In this document: piece by piece, positions 1 to 9,531 of the stretch
Numbering within the stretch: the first letter of the stretch is position 1
Layout of the letters: each line of letters begins with the position of its first letter
From: Prolixibacteraceae bacterium
GTDB lineage: Bacteria; Bacteroidota; Bacteroidia; Bacteroidales; Prolixibacteraceae
Assembly: GCA_023228025.1 (NCBI GenBank)
Contig: JALOCD010000005.1
Span: 1-64,000 of the forward strand
Reading direction: 5' to 3'
Length of the DNA stretch: 64,000 nt
Made by a program: the position numbers and the translations under genes
The notes under the pieces: model-generated
The model's input: only the letters and a program-made list of their open reading frames with translations
Told to the model about the DNA's origin: nothing
Databases searched by the model: none

Positions 1-178
1 ATTCTATAAATCTTCGTCTTCACCAGAGTCCTTAGGCCTTGGACTGGCGATTGTTCAGAAGATTTGTGCCCTATATGGTTTTGAAGTTGGTTACCAATTT
101 GTGGGGCAAATGCATTGCATGACGGTTAATTTTGCGCCGAATAAATTTGGAATAATTACAAATAATTATTTTGTTTAA
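1..178 (+). CDS. Histidine kinase, C-terminal fragment (5' end outside window)
   Basis: An open frame enters from the window edge (codons in phase with base 2) and stops at TAA 176-178. The about 58 residues include SLGLGLAIVQKICALYG, the G2 ATP-lid box of a HATPase_c domain, followed by the usual last strands of the domain. It is therefore the end of a sensor histidine kinase. It has no start codon in the window, so a start-based ORF search misses it. The sensor domains and any partner lie upstream. It runs in the same direction as hemA but is separated from it by 299 bases, so it is probably a separate unit. Confidence 0.75.
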   Translation, partial: FYKSSSSPESLGLGLAIVQKICALYGFEVGYQFVGQMHCMTVNFAPNKFGIITNNYFV

Positions 179-477
179 TTTTGAATTAATCCAGATAGTT
201 AGATTTGTTGAGTTGATCCCAGAAAAGGGGAATGTTAAGTTTATTTGTTGAAGTCTGCAATTTGGTATTGCAAGTTGTTTACTTACAGTGATTTTACGTG
301 TTATATTGATTTTATTTTTTTGACAAATCGGCATCAGGAATTGTCTAAGCAGGCCTTACATCTTTATACACATCCATTGAATTCCAGATAAGCCTCAAGA
401 GATGGAATTCCAACTTCAGAATTACTACAGAATCTATTTCTAATATCGCTTCCGAAATCATTTAGCGGTATCATCTC
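179..477 (+). promoter_or_regulatory. Leader/promoter region of the haem gene cluster
   Basis: AT-rich non-coding gap between the kinase tail and hemA. A TAnnTTTG -7-like box lies at 200-207 (TAGATTTG) with TTTG at 180-183, but the 16-base spacing is short for the Bacteroidota consensus. An imperfect inverted repeat built on GAATTCCA lies at 377-386 and 403-413, about 65-100 bases before the hemA start, and could be an operator. No riboswitch fold was recognised. Confidence 0.35.
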
Positions 478-1728
478 ATGATCGGATTACTCGGTTTAAA
501 CCACAAGTCAGCGCCCATTGAAGTGAGGGAAAAGTTTGTCTTTTGCGAAGAGGACATTAAGCGGTTTATTCCGTTGCTTCAATTGAACGGAGTGTCGGGA
601 GCCATCGTACTTTCTACCTGCAACCGAACCGAAATCTATTACGAGATGAACGAGTTGTTGGTACCATTGAAAGCATCTGATATTGAAAACCTCCTTTTCT
701 CCTTCCGAAAGGTGGACAAAGAGGTACGTAAATATTTTTATCACAAAGAAAACGAGGAGGTTGCCGCTCATCTTTTCCATGTTGGATCCGGATTGGATTC
801 AATGGCATTGGGCGAATACCAGATCGTAGGCCAAATCAAAACAGCCGTTCAGATCAGCAAAAACAACAAATTGATCAGTTGTGTTTTAAGTAAACTTTTC
901 GATGACGCCCTGAAAACAGGCAAACAGGTTAGGACAGAAACCGCGCTCAACAAGGGGGCCGTTTCCATTAGTTATGCCGGAGTTGAGTTGGCTTCAAAGA
1001 AATTGCATCACCTCAGTACCCACCCGGTATTGCTGGTTGGGGCAGGTCAGACGAGTGAACTGACCATTCGAAACCTTATCAAGAAATCCTGCTCACTTTT
1101 CACAATTGTCAATCGGACCAGGGAAAAAGCTGATGAATTGGCAGAAAAGTATCATGCCAAAGTAGCTGAAATGGATCAATTGTCAGAATTGTTGCTCATC
1201 AACGACATAGTCATTACCTCTACTGCCTCTAAAAAGCCCTTTTTCAATGTGGAAATGGTAAAGCAAGCGATGGTAAAAAGAGGAGGAAAACCACTTTTCT
1301 TCATAGACCTCTCGGTGCCCAGGAATGTGGCCATGGAGGTTGGATCCCTTGAACATGTTCATGTATATGATGTGGATGCTCTTAACCATGTTATTGAAAA
1401 TAATCTTGATAAGCGAAAAGGTGAGATTTTCATGGCAGGCCAAATGATCGAAGCTGCCGTAGCTGAATTTATGAAATGGTTTAACATCAGGGCCTTAGCT
1501 CCAACATTCAAAACCATTTATACCAGTTTCCAGGAGGCCAGCAAGAATGTATTGGATGGGATGATCAAAAACAGGGAGGCCGAAGAGTACGAAAAAGCCC
1601 TCGAATATGGTGACCTGATCACCAAGAAATTGATTGGCATGATGATCGAGAACATCAAGTCAGTCACCAACAACGGATCCAACCGGGATTATATCGCCGT
1701 TGTAAATCAATTATTTGCACAGGAGTAA
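478..1728 (+). CDS. hemA: Glutamyl-tRNA reductase
   Basis: NADPH-dependent reduction of glutamyl-tRNA(Glu) to glutamate-1-semialdehyde, the committed step of C5-pathway haem synthesis in the cytoplasm. The 416 residues match the family length. Visible motifs are GLNHKSAPIEVREKF at the N-terminus, STCNRTE with the catalytic cysteine near residue 50, DSMALGEYQIVGQIK near residue 105, and the Rossmann NADPH loop VGAGQTSE near residue 187. The helical dimerisation domain fills the C-terminus. It is the first gene of the haem cluster. Only two bases separate its stop from the next gene, and AGGAG at 1721-1725, inside its own last codons, serves as ribosome binding site for hemC, so the two are probably translationally coupled. 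Confidence 0.96.
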   Translation: MIGLLGLNHKSAPIEVREKFVFCEEDIKRFIPLLQLNGVSGAIVLSTCNRTEIYYEMNELLVPLKASDIENLLFSFRKVDKEVRKYFYHKENEEVAAHLFHVGSGLDSMALGEYQIVGQIKTAVQISKNNKLISCVLSKLFDDALKTGKQVRTETALNKGAVSISYAGVELASKKLHHLSTHPVLLVGAGQTSELTIRNLIKKSCSLFTIVNRTREKADELAEKYHAKVAEMDQLSELLLINDIVITSTASKKPFFNVEMVKQAMVKRGGKPLFFIDLSVPRNVAMEVGSLEHVHVYDVDALNHVIENNLDKRKGEIFMAGQMIEAAVAEFMKWFNIRALAPTFKTIYTSFQEASKNVLDGMIKNREAEEYEKALEYGDLITKKLIGMMIENIKSVTNNGSNRDYIAVVNQLFAQE

Positions 1729-1730
1729 GC

Positions 1731-3443
1731 ATGGAGCAAACCATACGTATAGGTACCAGGGGAAGTCAGCTGGCACTCTATCAGGCCAATGTTGTCAAAG
1801 AAGAATTGACCAAAAAATTTCCGGAACTACAGTTTCAGATCGTTGTGATCAAGACCAAAGGGGACAAGATTCTGGATGTACCCTTGTCCAAAATAGGCGA
1901 CAAGGGTTTGTTTACCAAGGAACTTGAAGTTGCCATGTTCGACAATGAGATCGACATGGCAGTTCATAGTTTGAAAGATCTGCCAACGCGTTTCCCGGAA
2001 GGGGTGCTTTTGGGGGCAGTTCTGAAGCGGGGAGAGGTAAGGGACGCATTAATCAGTTCTACCAAAAGGAGGCTCAGTGATCTGACCGCTGCTGACATTA
2101 TCGCAACTTCCAGTTTGAGGAGAAAAGCCCAATTGTTACGTTACAACAAAGATTTTAACATCGTCGAAATTCGGGGAAACGTGAATACCCGGATTAGGAA
2201 GATGGAGGAGGGCTACTGCACCGTAATGATGATGGCGGGCGCCGGATTGCAACGGTTGGGAATGGACAATTACATTTCTGAACTGATTCCAGAAAACATT
2301 GTGATCCCGGCCTGTAGTCAGGGGGCCATTGCCATAGAAATTCGTGAAAATGATCCGGCGATTGCCAGTCTTGTTTCGGCTATCAACGACGAAGCAACGC
2401 TCATTGCCACCGATGCCGAACGTGCATTCCTTCGTACCCTGGAGGGTGGCTGCCAAATCCCGGTAGGTAGTTACAGCAAAATAGAAGGAAGTAGTTTTGA
2501 AATAACCGGTTTCATCTCGAGTATCAATGGTGAGGATTTTTTAAAGGAGACGGCCAAAGGCCATGTCTGTCAAGCTGTTGATATTTCAGTTAAACTTGCC
2601 GAAACCCTTTTGGACAAAGGTGGAAGGGAGATACTAAAAGCCATTCGGCTGGATGATCCTTTTGAAAGGAAAAATGAGTTGCCGTTGTACGGTAAAACAT
2701 TTATCTCTACACGGGCCATAGAAACCGGCGATACCTTACCCGATCTGTTGACAGCCCAGGGGGCCACACTTCTTTCGCTGCCCATGATTGAGATCAAACA
2801 GGGCAGGTTAAAACCCGCTGAAATTCATCAAATTAAAGAGTTAGAAAAATACAACTGGCTGTTTTTTACCAGCAGGAACGGGGTTGCGCATTTCTTCAAA
2901 CAATTGATTGACGAAACCGGAAGCTCCGAATTGCCATCATCGCTTCGTGTCGCAGTTGTCGGTGCAAAAACGGCATCAGAACTTGAATATTACGGGTACA
3001 AACCAACATTTACAGGGACTGAGCATGGCTCGGCCGAATTGGCGGCTGAATTTGTCCGGATACACAATCCTCTTGATCAAAAAATCTTACTGTCGCTGGG
3101 GAACCTGGCCGATGATACTTTAAAGCACCAGCTTGGCATAGTTAACCAAGTTGACAGGATTAATGTTTACGAGACTTGTCAACCCTCTAGCGCAGATCCG
3201 ATGGTAATCAAACGGATTTCCGATGGGTCATACGACCTGATTTTGTTTACCAGTCCCTCTACATTCAGCCACTTTGCCTCCTTTGTGGATACCAACCTGC
3301 TCGGAAAATTGAAAATTGGAAGCATTGGAAACACAACCTCCCGGGCAATTATGGAGGCTGGTTATGAACCCCTGATGACTGCAAAAATGTCACATACGGA
3401 AGGTCTCACAGAGGCCATTCTTCAATATTACAAACAACAATAA
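1731..3443 (+). CDS. hemC: Porphobilinogen deaminase / uroporphyrinogen-III synthase fusion
   Basis: A 570-residue fusion of two consecutive haem enzymes. Residues 1 to about 305 are hydroxymethylbilane synthase (HemC): IGTRGSQLAL at the start, the substrate-binding arginines around SSLRRKAQL, and the dipyrromethane-cofactor cysteine Cys241 in EGGCQIPVG. Residues about 320-570 are uroporphyrinogen-III synthase (HemD), poorly conserved as usual but with FFTSRNGV and FTSPST in the expected places. Hydroxymethylbilane is unstable and closes spontaneously to the wrong isomer, so the fusion may help hand it from one active site to the next (inference). It follows hemA by 2 bases and precedes hemB by 10 bases. 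Confidence 0.93.
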   Translation: MEQTIRIGTRGSQLALYQANVVKEELTKKFPELQFQIVVIKTKGDKILDVPLSKIGDKGLFTKELEVAMFDNEIDMAVHSLKDLPTRFPEGVLLGAVLKRGEVRDALISSTKRRLSDLTAADIIATSSLRRKAQLLRYNKDFNIVEIRGNVNTRIRKMEEGYCTVMMMAGAGLQRLGMDNYISELIPENIVIPACSQGAIAIEIRENDPAIASLVSAINDEATLIATDAERAFLRTLEGGCQIPVGSYSKIEGSSFEITGFISSINGEDFLKETAKGHVCQAVDISVKLAETLLDKGGREILKAIRLDDPFERKNELPLYGKTFISTRAIETGDTLPDLLTAQGATLLSLPMIEIKQGRLKPAEIHQIKELEKYNWLFFTSRNGVAHFFKQLIDETGSSELPSSLRVAVVGAKTASELEYYGYKPTFTGTEHGSAELAAEFVRIHNPLDQKILLSLGNLADDTLKHQLGIVNQVDRINVYETCQPSSADPMVIKRISDGSYDLILFTSPSTFSHFASFVDTNLLGKLKIGSIGNTTSRAIMEAGYEPLMTAKMSHTEGLTEAILQYYKQQ

Positions 3444-3453
3444 AATAATTACC

Positions 3454-4434
3454 ATGAGATTTCCGGTTACAAGATTAAGAAGATTGAGATACAACGGTGT
3501 ATTGAGAGAGATGGTTACGGAAACTAAATTATCTACCGACGATTTTGTAATGCCGTTGTTTGTTTGTTCGGGCACAAACGTGAGCAATCCGATCAGCTCG
3601 ATGCCCGGTAACTCCCAACTATCTGTCGATCTTCTGGTTGAGGAGTGTAAAAATATTGTAGCCGCAGGCGTAAAATCTGTTTTGCTCTTCGGCATACCTC
3701 CCCACAAGGATGAGGATGGAAGTGTTGCCTGCGAACACAACGGAATAGTCCAGCAAGCGATCCGTGCCATAAAAAAAGAGCCGTTAACCAAAAATCTGTT
3801 TGTCATCGCCGATGTCTGCAACTGTGAATACACGGTTCATGGCCATTGCGGAACCATTGTGGATGGGGATGTGGACAACGATCTGACGCTGGTTACCCTT
3901 GCCAAACAATCTGTTTCACTTGCTGAGGCGGGCGCCGACATGATTGCTCCCAGCGACATGATGGACGGACGTGTTGGCGCAATTCGCGAGCAGTTGGATG
4001 CCAACGGGTTTTACAAGATCCCAATCATGGCTTATTCCGCCAAATATGCTTCGGGTTTTTACGGTCCATTCAGGGAAGCAGCCGAAAGCGCACCGAAATT
4101 TGGCAACCGCGCCACCTACCAGATGAACCCCGCCAATACGGATGAAGCGATGCGTGAAGTTGAACTGGATATCGCTGAAGGGGCTGATATCGTTATGGTT
4201 AAACCTGCCCTGAGTTACCTGGATGTTATTCACAGGGTAAAGAGCGAATTTGGGATGCCTGTCGCCGCATACAACGTTAGTGGTGAGTTCTCGATGGTAA
4301 AAGCGGCGGCTGCCAATGGCTGGATCGATGGCCCCAGGGTGATGATGGAGATTCTTACCTCTATCAAAAGGGCAGGGGCGGATATTATCATCACCTACCA
4401 TGCGGTTGAGGCTGCCAGGATATTGAAAGGATAA
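3454..4434 (+). CDS. hemB: Delta-aminolevulinic acid dehydratase (porphobilinogen synthase)
   Basis: Condenses two 5-aminolevulinate molecules to porphobilinogen. The 326 residues match the family length. The cysteine-rich metal site DVCNCEYTVHGHCG is of the zinc-dependent type. The two active-site lysines are visible in AKYASGFYGPFREA and MVKPALSYLDV (the latter forms the Schiff base). The N-terminal RPRRLR-type arm appears as TRLRRLRYN. It lies 10 bases after hemC-hemD in the same operon. An 87-base gap with a short tandem array follows before hemL. Confidence 0.96.
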   Translation: MRFPVTRLRRLRYNGVLREMVTETKLSTDDFVMPLFVCSGTNVSNPISSMPGNSQLSVDLLVEECKNIVAAGVKSVLLFGIPPHKDEDGSVACEHNGIVQQAIRAIKKEPLTKNLFVIADVCNCEYTVHGHCGTIVDGDVDNDLTLVTLAKQSVSLAEAGADMIAPSDMMDGRVGAIREQLDANGFYKIPIMAYSAKYASGFYGPFREAAESAPKFGNRATYQMNPANTDEAMREVELDIAEGADIVMVKPALSYLDVIHRVKSEFGMPVAAYNVSGEFSMVKAAAANGWIDGPRVMMEILTSIKRAGADIIITYHAVEAARILKG

Positions 4435-4490
4435 AGGATAAAGGATAAAGGATAAAGTAAAAAGGGAAAAGGATAAAGTGGGGAGGAAAG
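4428..4490. repeat. Short tandem array, unit GGATAAA
   Basis: Four or more head-to-tail copies of GGATAAA directly after the hemB stop, decaying into AAAAGGG-type purine runs. The same word is arrayed again at 46290-46342, between unrelated genes. Non-coding. Confidence 0.8.
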
Positions 4491-4521
4491 AGGTTCCCTT
4501 TGATATATAGCAATAGAATAG

Positions 4522-5817
4522 ATGCAAAATAAGCAAAGTGTAGTTGCCTTCGAAAGGGCACAAAAATGTATCCCGGGCGGTGTGAATTCACCGGTAAGGG
4601 CTTTCAAAAGTGTAGGGATGAATCCGGTTTTTGTCAAAAAAGCCAAAGGGACGACCATCACGGATCTGGATGGAAACCAGTACATCGACTGTCTGGCCTC
4701 CTGGGGCCCGATGCTATTTGGTCATGCCCACGAGCGGATTCTTCAGGCTATCAGCGAAGCGGCAGTGAATGGAACGAGCTTTGGGGCGCCTTCCCAAGCC
4801 GAAACGGTAATGGCTGAGCTTATCGTCAAGATGGTCCCTTCCATCGAGATGGTGCGGATGGTCAGTTCTGGTACCGAGGCAACGATGAGCGCCATCCGGT
4901 TGGCCCGCGGTTTCACCGGCAGGGAGGCATTTGTCAAATTTGCAGGCAATTACCATGGTCACGGCGACAGCTTTTTGATCAAGGCAGGATCAGGCGCCAT
5001 GACATTGGGTATTCCAAACAGTCCGGGAATTACTAAGGGTACCGCTCAGGATACCCTGATGGCCGAATACAACAATCTGGCATCCGTCGAAGCGCTCTTC
5101 AAAGCCAGGGGCAATGAAATTGCAGCCGTAATTCTTGAACCGGTTGCGGGAAATATGGGTGTTGTCGTTCCAACCAAAGAATTTTTGCAGGGATTGAGGG
5201 ATCTCACCACCAAATATGGGGCATTGCTGATTTTTGATGAGGTAATCACTGGTTTCAGGCTTGCCAGGGGGGGCGCTCAGGAGTATTTCGGGATCCTTCC
5301 TGACTTGACTACGCTGGGAAAAATTATCGGCGGTGGTCTCCCGGTAGGGGCTTATGGAGGCAGAAGGGAGATCATGGAGATGATGGCGCCCGTCGGACCT
5401 GTGTACCAGGCCGGTACCTTATCAGGAAATCCGTTGGCGATGGCTGCCGGGATTGCCATGCTGGGTTTGATCGAAGAGACCCCTGATCTCTACACCGAAA
5501 TGGAACGTAAGGCTGCCAAACTGGAAACCGGTATCCTTGAAAATCTTAAGAAAACAGGAGTCAAAGGGGTAATCAACAGGGTTGGATCCATGATGACCCT
5601 CTTTTTTACCGATGCACCTCAGGTGTCAAACCTGGATGAGGCGATGACCGCCGACACAGACCGTTATGCCGCCTTTTTTAAACAGTCACTCGAAAGCGGT
5701 ATCTACCTGGCCCCATCACAATTCGAATGCCTGTTCGTCTCTTATGCCCATACTGACGAGGAGATTGATTGGATCATTGATGCCAATTTGCAGGCCTTGA
5801 TGCAATTGGAAAAATAG
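4522..5817 (+). CDS. hemL: Glutamate-1-semialdehyde 2,1-aminomutase
   Basis: PLP enzyme that converts the HemA product to 5-aminolevulinate. The 431 residues match the family. Visible features are [11 protein letters not shown] near the N-terminus, the gating-loop segment [24 protein letters not shown] (phosphate-binding), [16 protein letters not shown], the PLP-contacting aspartate in [11 protein letters not shown], and the Schiff-base lysine in [17 protein letters not shown]. Out of biochemical order in the cluster (after hemB), which is common in Bacteroidota. It is followed by a 160-base gap containing a hairpin-forming repeat. Confidence 0.96.
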   Translation: MQNKQSVVAFERAQKCIPGGVNSPVRAFKSVGMNPVFVKKAKGTTITDLDGNQYIDCLASWGPMLFGHAHERILQAISEAAVNGTSFGAPSQAETVMAELIVKMVPSIEMVRMVSSGTEATMSAIRLARGFTGREAFVKFAGNYHGHGDSFLIKAGSGAMTLGIPNSPGITKGTAQDTLMAEYNNLASVEALFKARGNEIAAVILEPVAGNMGVVVPTKEFLQGLRDLTTKYGALLIFDEVITGFRLARGGAQEYFGILPDLTTLGKIIGGGLPVGAYGGRREIMEMMAPVGPVYQAGTLSGNPLAMAAGIAMLGLIEETPDLYTEMERKAAKLETGILENLKKTGVKGVINRVGSMMTLFFTDAPQVSNLDEAMTADTDRYAAFFKQSLESGIYLAPSQFECLFVSYAHTDEEIDWIIDANLQALMQLEK

Positions 5818-5836
5818 AAACAGATTTTGCTTTGAG

Positions 5837-5917
5837 CCCTTTGTGTATGCCTTTGAGTCCTTCGTGGTTATGATTGTAATATTTCACCACTAAGGGCACT
5901 AAGTAAGACACAAAGGG
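5837..5917. repeat. Inverted repeat of the CACAAAG family (hemL-hemE gap)
   Basis: CCCTTTGTGT at 5837-5846 pairs exactly with ACACAAAGGG at 5908-5917. A second stem, centred on GTGGT (5864-5868) and ACCAC (5886-5890), lies inside. Related hairpins occur at 39831-39935 and 42936-43017. Confidence 0.7.
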
Positions 5918-5951
5918 AAACACAAAGTAAGGGATTGAATCACAATTTAAA

Positions 5952-5966
5952 TCGCAATGATTGCGA
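5952..5966. promoter_or_regulatory. Perfect 7-bp palindrome over the upstream hemE ATG
   Basis: TCGCAAT-G-ATTGCGA, containing the ATG at 5957 and lying just before the ATG at 5978. It could be an operator or could mask the upstream start. Its position favours 5978 as the hemE start. Confidence 0.35.
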
Positions 5967-5977
5967 ATCAAAAAAAA

Positions 5978-7012
5978 ATGAGCAAATCTTTATTTTTAGA
6001 TACCATCTATGGGAAATCAACCGTCCGACCGCCGGTTTGGTTTATGCGACAGGCAGGCAGGGTATTGCCCAACTACCTGAAACTTCGCGAGAAGCATACC
6101 TTTTCCGAGTTGATGCACTCCCCTAAGCTAGCCGCAGAGGTTACACTGATGCCGGTTTACGACCTTGGGGTCGATGCTGCAATACTCTTTTCAGATATAT
6201 TGGTAATACCAGCCGCCCTGGGAATGAGCCTGAATTTTACCGACTCCGGACCAAAATTCGATGTCGCCCTGAAGGAGTTAGAGGATCCGTCACTTATTCT
6301 CAATCCTGATGCCTCGAAATTGACCTATATCTACGATGCCATTGATGAGATTATCCGTACAAAACCTGCTGATATTCCTTTGATTGGCTTCTGTGGCGCC
6401 CCTTTTACAACCCTCTGCTACATGGTTCAGGGATTGAGCTCCAACCACACCTTCCCTGAGGCAGTTGCTTTGTTGTACCGGGACAGAAAAATAGCCCATA
6501 AGTTGCTGAACGCGATTACGGAACTCTCCGTGGAATATGCGAAAAACCAGGTTCGACATGGCGTTTCGGCTTTTCAGATATTCGAAACACACGCAGGGTT
6601 AATTCCTTCTGATCTCTACCAGGAGATGATGATGCCTTATGTCAGGCGAATAGCCGTGGCCGCGAGGGAAGAGGGCTGTCCGGTGATATTTTTGCCAAAA
6701 GGGCTTGGATACGGCGTAAAGCACATTCAGCCTGAAGATGCCGATTTTTTGAGTGTCGACTGGCAGATGCCGATTACGGAAGCTCGAACATTGGTCCACA
6801 AAGAGATAGGTTTGCAGGGAAACCTTGATCCCAGGTTATTGTTCGCGGATCAGGCGACCATCGTGGAAACCCTCGAAAAATATGTTGATTTTGGTTCAAA
6901 GGAACAAAAATGGATCTTTAACCTGGGACATGGTTTTATGCCGGGTATTCCGTTTGAAAACGCCAAACTGGTGGTAGACTGGATCAAAGGAACCAATTGG
7001 AAGAGGGGTTAG
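5978..7012 (+). CDS. hemE: Uroporphyrinogen decarboxylase
   Basis: Decarboxylates the four acetate side chains of uroporphyrinogen III to coproporphyrinogen III. About 344 residues, the family length. The signature RPPVWFMRQAGRVLPNY carries the substrate-binding arginines. DLGVDAAILFSDILVIPAALG and GFCGAPFTTLCYMVQG are further family blocks. The start at 5978, after an A-rich tract typical of Bacteroidota initiation sites, is preferred. An in-frame ATG at 5957 would add seven residues but sits inside a palindrome. It is followed by hemN after only three bases. Confidence 0.95.
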   Translation: MSKSLFLDTIYGKSTVRPPVWFMRQAGRVLPNYLKLREKHTFSELMHSPKLAAEVTLMPVYDLGVDAAILFSDILVIPAALGMSLNFTDSGPKFDVALKELEDPSLILNPDASKLTYIYDAIDEIIRTKPADIPLIGFCGAPFTTLCYMVQGLSSNHTFPEAVALLYRDRKIAHKLLNAITELSVEYAKNQVRHGVSAFQIFETHAGLIPSDLYQEMMMPYVRRIAVAAREEGCPVIFLPKGLGYGVKHIQPEDADFLSVDWQMPITEARTLVHKEIGLQGNLDPRLLFADQATIVETLEKYVDFGSKEQKWIFNLGHGFMPGIPFENAKLVVDWIKGTNWKRG

Positions 7013-7015
7013 GCC

Positions 7016-8392
7016 ATGGAAATAAATACTGAATTTCTTCACAAATACAATGTGTCAGGACCAAGGTACACCAGCTATCCTCCGGCCAATTTTTTTAACG
7101 AGGTTTTTACTGCAGTGGATTATATTCGCGAGTTGAAAGAGTCTAACCATCAAAAGCCCGAAAACATTTCCCTGTATATCCACATTCCATTTTGCCCGAA
7201 ACGGTGCCATTTTTGTGGCTGTTCCACAGTGATTGCTCAGCGTAAACTGGTTGTTGAAAGGTATATACAGGCGCTAAAAACAGAAATCAAGCTGGTTGCT
7301 TCCCATTTGGATGGTTCACGGCCCGTTACCCAGATTCATTGGGGAGGCGGTACCCCCAACTCCATTTCGATGGGTTACATCCGGGAGATCATGGATTGGA
7401 TCCGGCAGCATTTCACCATGAGCGAAAAAGCCGAAATCGCGATGGAATGCAGTCCGGCCTACCTGGATTACCCTCATATCGACCAGCTTGCCGATATGGG
7501 ATTTAACAGGATCAGCCTTGGAATCCAGGATTTCAGGGAGGATGTTTTGAACGTCGTGAACAGGGATGTCCCCAGGCATCCGGTCAACGAAGTGGTGGCC
7601 TACCTGAGAACGAAGGGGTTCAGGGGTATCAACCTTGATTTTATCTACGGACTTCCCATGCAGACGTTGGAAAGCTTCAAAAATACCATCGATCAGGCCA
7701 TTGCCATCCGGCCCGACCGTATTGTGACCTTCTCCTATGCGCATGTTCCGTGGGTGAAGGTAGCCCAGAAACAGCTTGAAGCCATCGGTCTACCCGATGC
7801 CAATGATAAGATGAAGCTATTTCTCCAGGCTACTGCACAATTGAAAGAGGCCGGTTATTGTTCCATCGGGATAGACCATTTTACACTGCCCGACGACGAT
7901 CTCACCAAGGCATTCAACAACAAACAACTCCACCGTAATTTTCAGGGATACTGTACATTGGAAACTACCGGACAGGTGTATGCTTTTGGTGCATCTTCGA
8001 TCAGTCAGCTTTGGGGTGCTTATGCTCAAAATCACAAGGATATCACCAAGTACATGGATGCGATCGAATCAACCGGAACGGCGATCGAAAGAGGCTACAA
8101 GCTAAGCAAGCAGGAACTGATCGTCCGAACGGTCATCAACTGCATCATGTGCAACGGATTGCTGGATTTAGACGAAATATCCAAGGAATTTGAACTCTCC
8201 CTGGACGAACTGAAAAACATGCTCGGCTATGATCCCTCAAAATTTGAGAATTTTATTGAAGATGGCCTGATGCATTTGGATAACAATCGAATAAGATTGA
8301 CAGAAAAAGGCTTTCTTTGTGCCCGGAATATCGCCATGACTTTGGATCCGGCCTTGAAGAGCGGTGAAGGAGTTTATTCGAAAACAGTCTGA
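7016..8392 (+). CDS. hemN: Oxygen-independent coproporphyrinogen III oxidase
   Basis: Radical-SAM enzyme that converts coproporphyrinogen III to protoporphyrinogen IX without oxygen. The 458 residues and the N-terminal GPRYTSYPPA motif mark true HemN rather than the shorter HemW haem chaperone. The Fe-S motif is CPKRCHFCGCST (CX3CX2CXC), followed by HWGGGTPNS. The HemN C-terminal helical domain is present (about residues 365-445). An oxygen-independent enzyme points to anaerobic or microaerobic haem synthesis. It is tightly linked to hemE and followed by a 209-base gap filled by a long inverted repeat. Confidence 0.95.
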   Translation: MEINTEFLHKYNVSGPRYTSYPPANFFNEVFTAVDYIRELKESNHQKPENISLYIHIPFCPKRCHFCGCSTVIAQRKLVVERYIQALKTEIKLVASHLDGSRPVTQIHWGGGTPNSISMGYIREIMDWIRQHFTMSEKAEIAMECSPAYLDYPHIDQLADMGFNRISLGIQDFREDVLNVVNRDVPRHPVNEVVAYLRTKGFRGINLDFIYGLPMQTLESFKNTIDQAIAIRPDRIVTFSYAHVPWVKVAQKQLEAIGLPDANDKMKLFLQATAQLKEAGYCSIGIDHFTLPDDDLTKAFNNKQLHRNFQGYCTLETTGQVYAFGASSISQLWGAYAQNHKDITKYMDAIESTGTAIERGYKLSKQELIVRTVINCIMCNGLLDLDEISKEFELSLDELKNMLGYDPSKFENFIEDGLMHLDNNRIRLTEKGFLCARNIAMTLDPALKSGEGVYSKTV

Positions 8393-8410
8393 ATTTGATC
8401 TAATAAAAAA

Positions 8411-8586
8411 GTTACACAGAGTTGCACAGAGAAGCACAGAGTTTCACAGAGGACAATTTCCAATTGTTTGAAGGGTTTAAAAAGTTTGAAGGGTTACGCT
8501 TTTTGAACAATTCAAACTCAATAAAGATCATAAGCATTTCTATATCTCTGTGTAACTCTGTGCTTCTCTGTGCAACTCTGTGTAAT
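8411..8586. repeat. Large nested inverted repeat, CACAGAG type (hemN-hemH gap)
   Basis: Two arms of about 40 bases, 8411-8451 and 8546-8585, built from tandem words such as GTTGCACAGAG. They are reverse complements with about one internal mismatch. Inside, AATTGTT/AACAATT and AAAAAG/CTTTTT form further stems. The whole can fold as one long hairpin or cruciform. No ORF, no transposase. It looks like a MITE-like or REP-like intergenic element. Confidence 0.8.
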
Positions 8587-8601
8587 ATTTAATTAGCTGA
8601 A

Positions 8602-9531
8602 ATGATAAAAGGGGTAATGTTGGTCAATATGGGTGGTCCCGATTCGCCCGGGGAGCTGAAAATGTTTCTATCCCGGATGTTTAAGGATCCTGCGATTCTT
8701 CCTTACAGCAAGCCGGTAAGGCACCTCCTTTCGTATATAATCAGCCGGTCCCGATATAAAAAATCATGGAAAAAATACCAGATGATCGGTGGAACGCCAC
8801 TGGTCCGGTCTACTTGTCATACGGCCAGGGCGCTGCAAGCTCTTTTGGGTACATCCTATGCCGTTAAGTATGCTTTTTCCTATTCTTCCCCCTTTATCCA
8901 AGATACGCTGTACGATTTTAAAAGTGAGGGAATCAGCGAGATCATTGCCATTCCGCTTTATCCTCAGTCCAGTTTTACGACCACTTCAAGCGTAAAAGCT
9001 GATATAAAAAAGGTTGCCGATAAAGATCCTTTCTTCAAAATAACGGTACAGGAGGAGTTTTATGCGCACCCGGATTTTGTCGCATTCTGGATCTTCAATA
9101 TTAAAAAGCACCTACAAGAACATGGGATCGAAAATCCAACCCTGGTATTCAGCGCCCATTCCATTCCTGAATACTATGTTTTGAAGGGTGATACCTACCC
9201 AACCGGCATTATCAACAGTGCTGCGCTGATTGCAGAAAAACTCGGATACCATTACGAAGCTGCTTTTCAGTCGGGCATGAAAAGAGGTGCCTGGATTGGT
9301 CCGGATGTCAGGGAGCATATGAAAACCATGGCAGAGGAGGGTATTGACGACCTGGTCATTGTACCGATTAGCTTTGTACACGAAAACCTGGAAACCATGT
9401 ACGATCTGGACCATGAACTTATACCTTATGCTAAGGAGGTTCTTGGTATCAAAAATATTTCGAGAGTCAAATTACCCGAAGCTGATCTGCTTTTTGTAAG
9501 CATGTTGACCGATTTAGTTCTGAAATCATGA
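8602..9531 (+). CDS. hemH: Ferrochelatase
   Basis: Inserts Fe(II) into the porphyrin ring, the last step of protohaem synthesis. The 309 residues match bacterial ferrochelatases. Visible are VMLVNMGGPDSPGELKMFL at the start, the catalytic histidine in FSAHSIPEYYVLKGD, and the C-terminal block VPISFVHENLETMYDLDHE. Its stop overlaps the hemG start by four bases (ATGA at 9528-9531), so the pair is translationally coupled even though hemG acts one step earlier in the pathway. The start follows the right arm of the large inverted repeat. Confidence 0.95.
   Translation: MIKGVMLVNMGGPDSPGELKMFLSRMFKDPAILPYSKPVRHLLSYIISRSRYKKSWKKYQMIGGTPLVRSTCHTARALQALLGTSYAVKYAFSYSSPFIQDTLYDFKSEGISEIIAIPLYPQSSFTTTSSVKADIKKVADKDPFFKITVQEEFYAHPDFVAFWIFNIKKHLQEHGIENPTLVFSAHSIPEYYVLKGDTYPTGIINSAALIAEKLGYHYEAAFQSGMKRGAWIGPDVREHMKTMAEEGIDDLVIVPISFVHENLETMYDLDHELIPYAKEVLGIKNISRVKLPEADLLFVSMLTDLVLKS

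Noticed and set aside
3916..4563. 215-codon minus-strand ORF over hemB
   Set aside because: Its product has no recognisable motif, and hemB on the other strand is certain.
7016..8392. HemW (haem chaperone) instead of HemN
   Set aside because: The RYTSYPP N-terminus, the CX3CX2CXC motif and the 458-residue length are those of true HemN.
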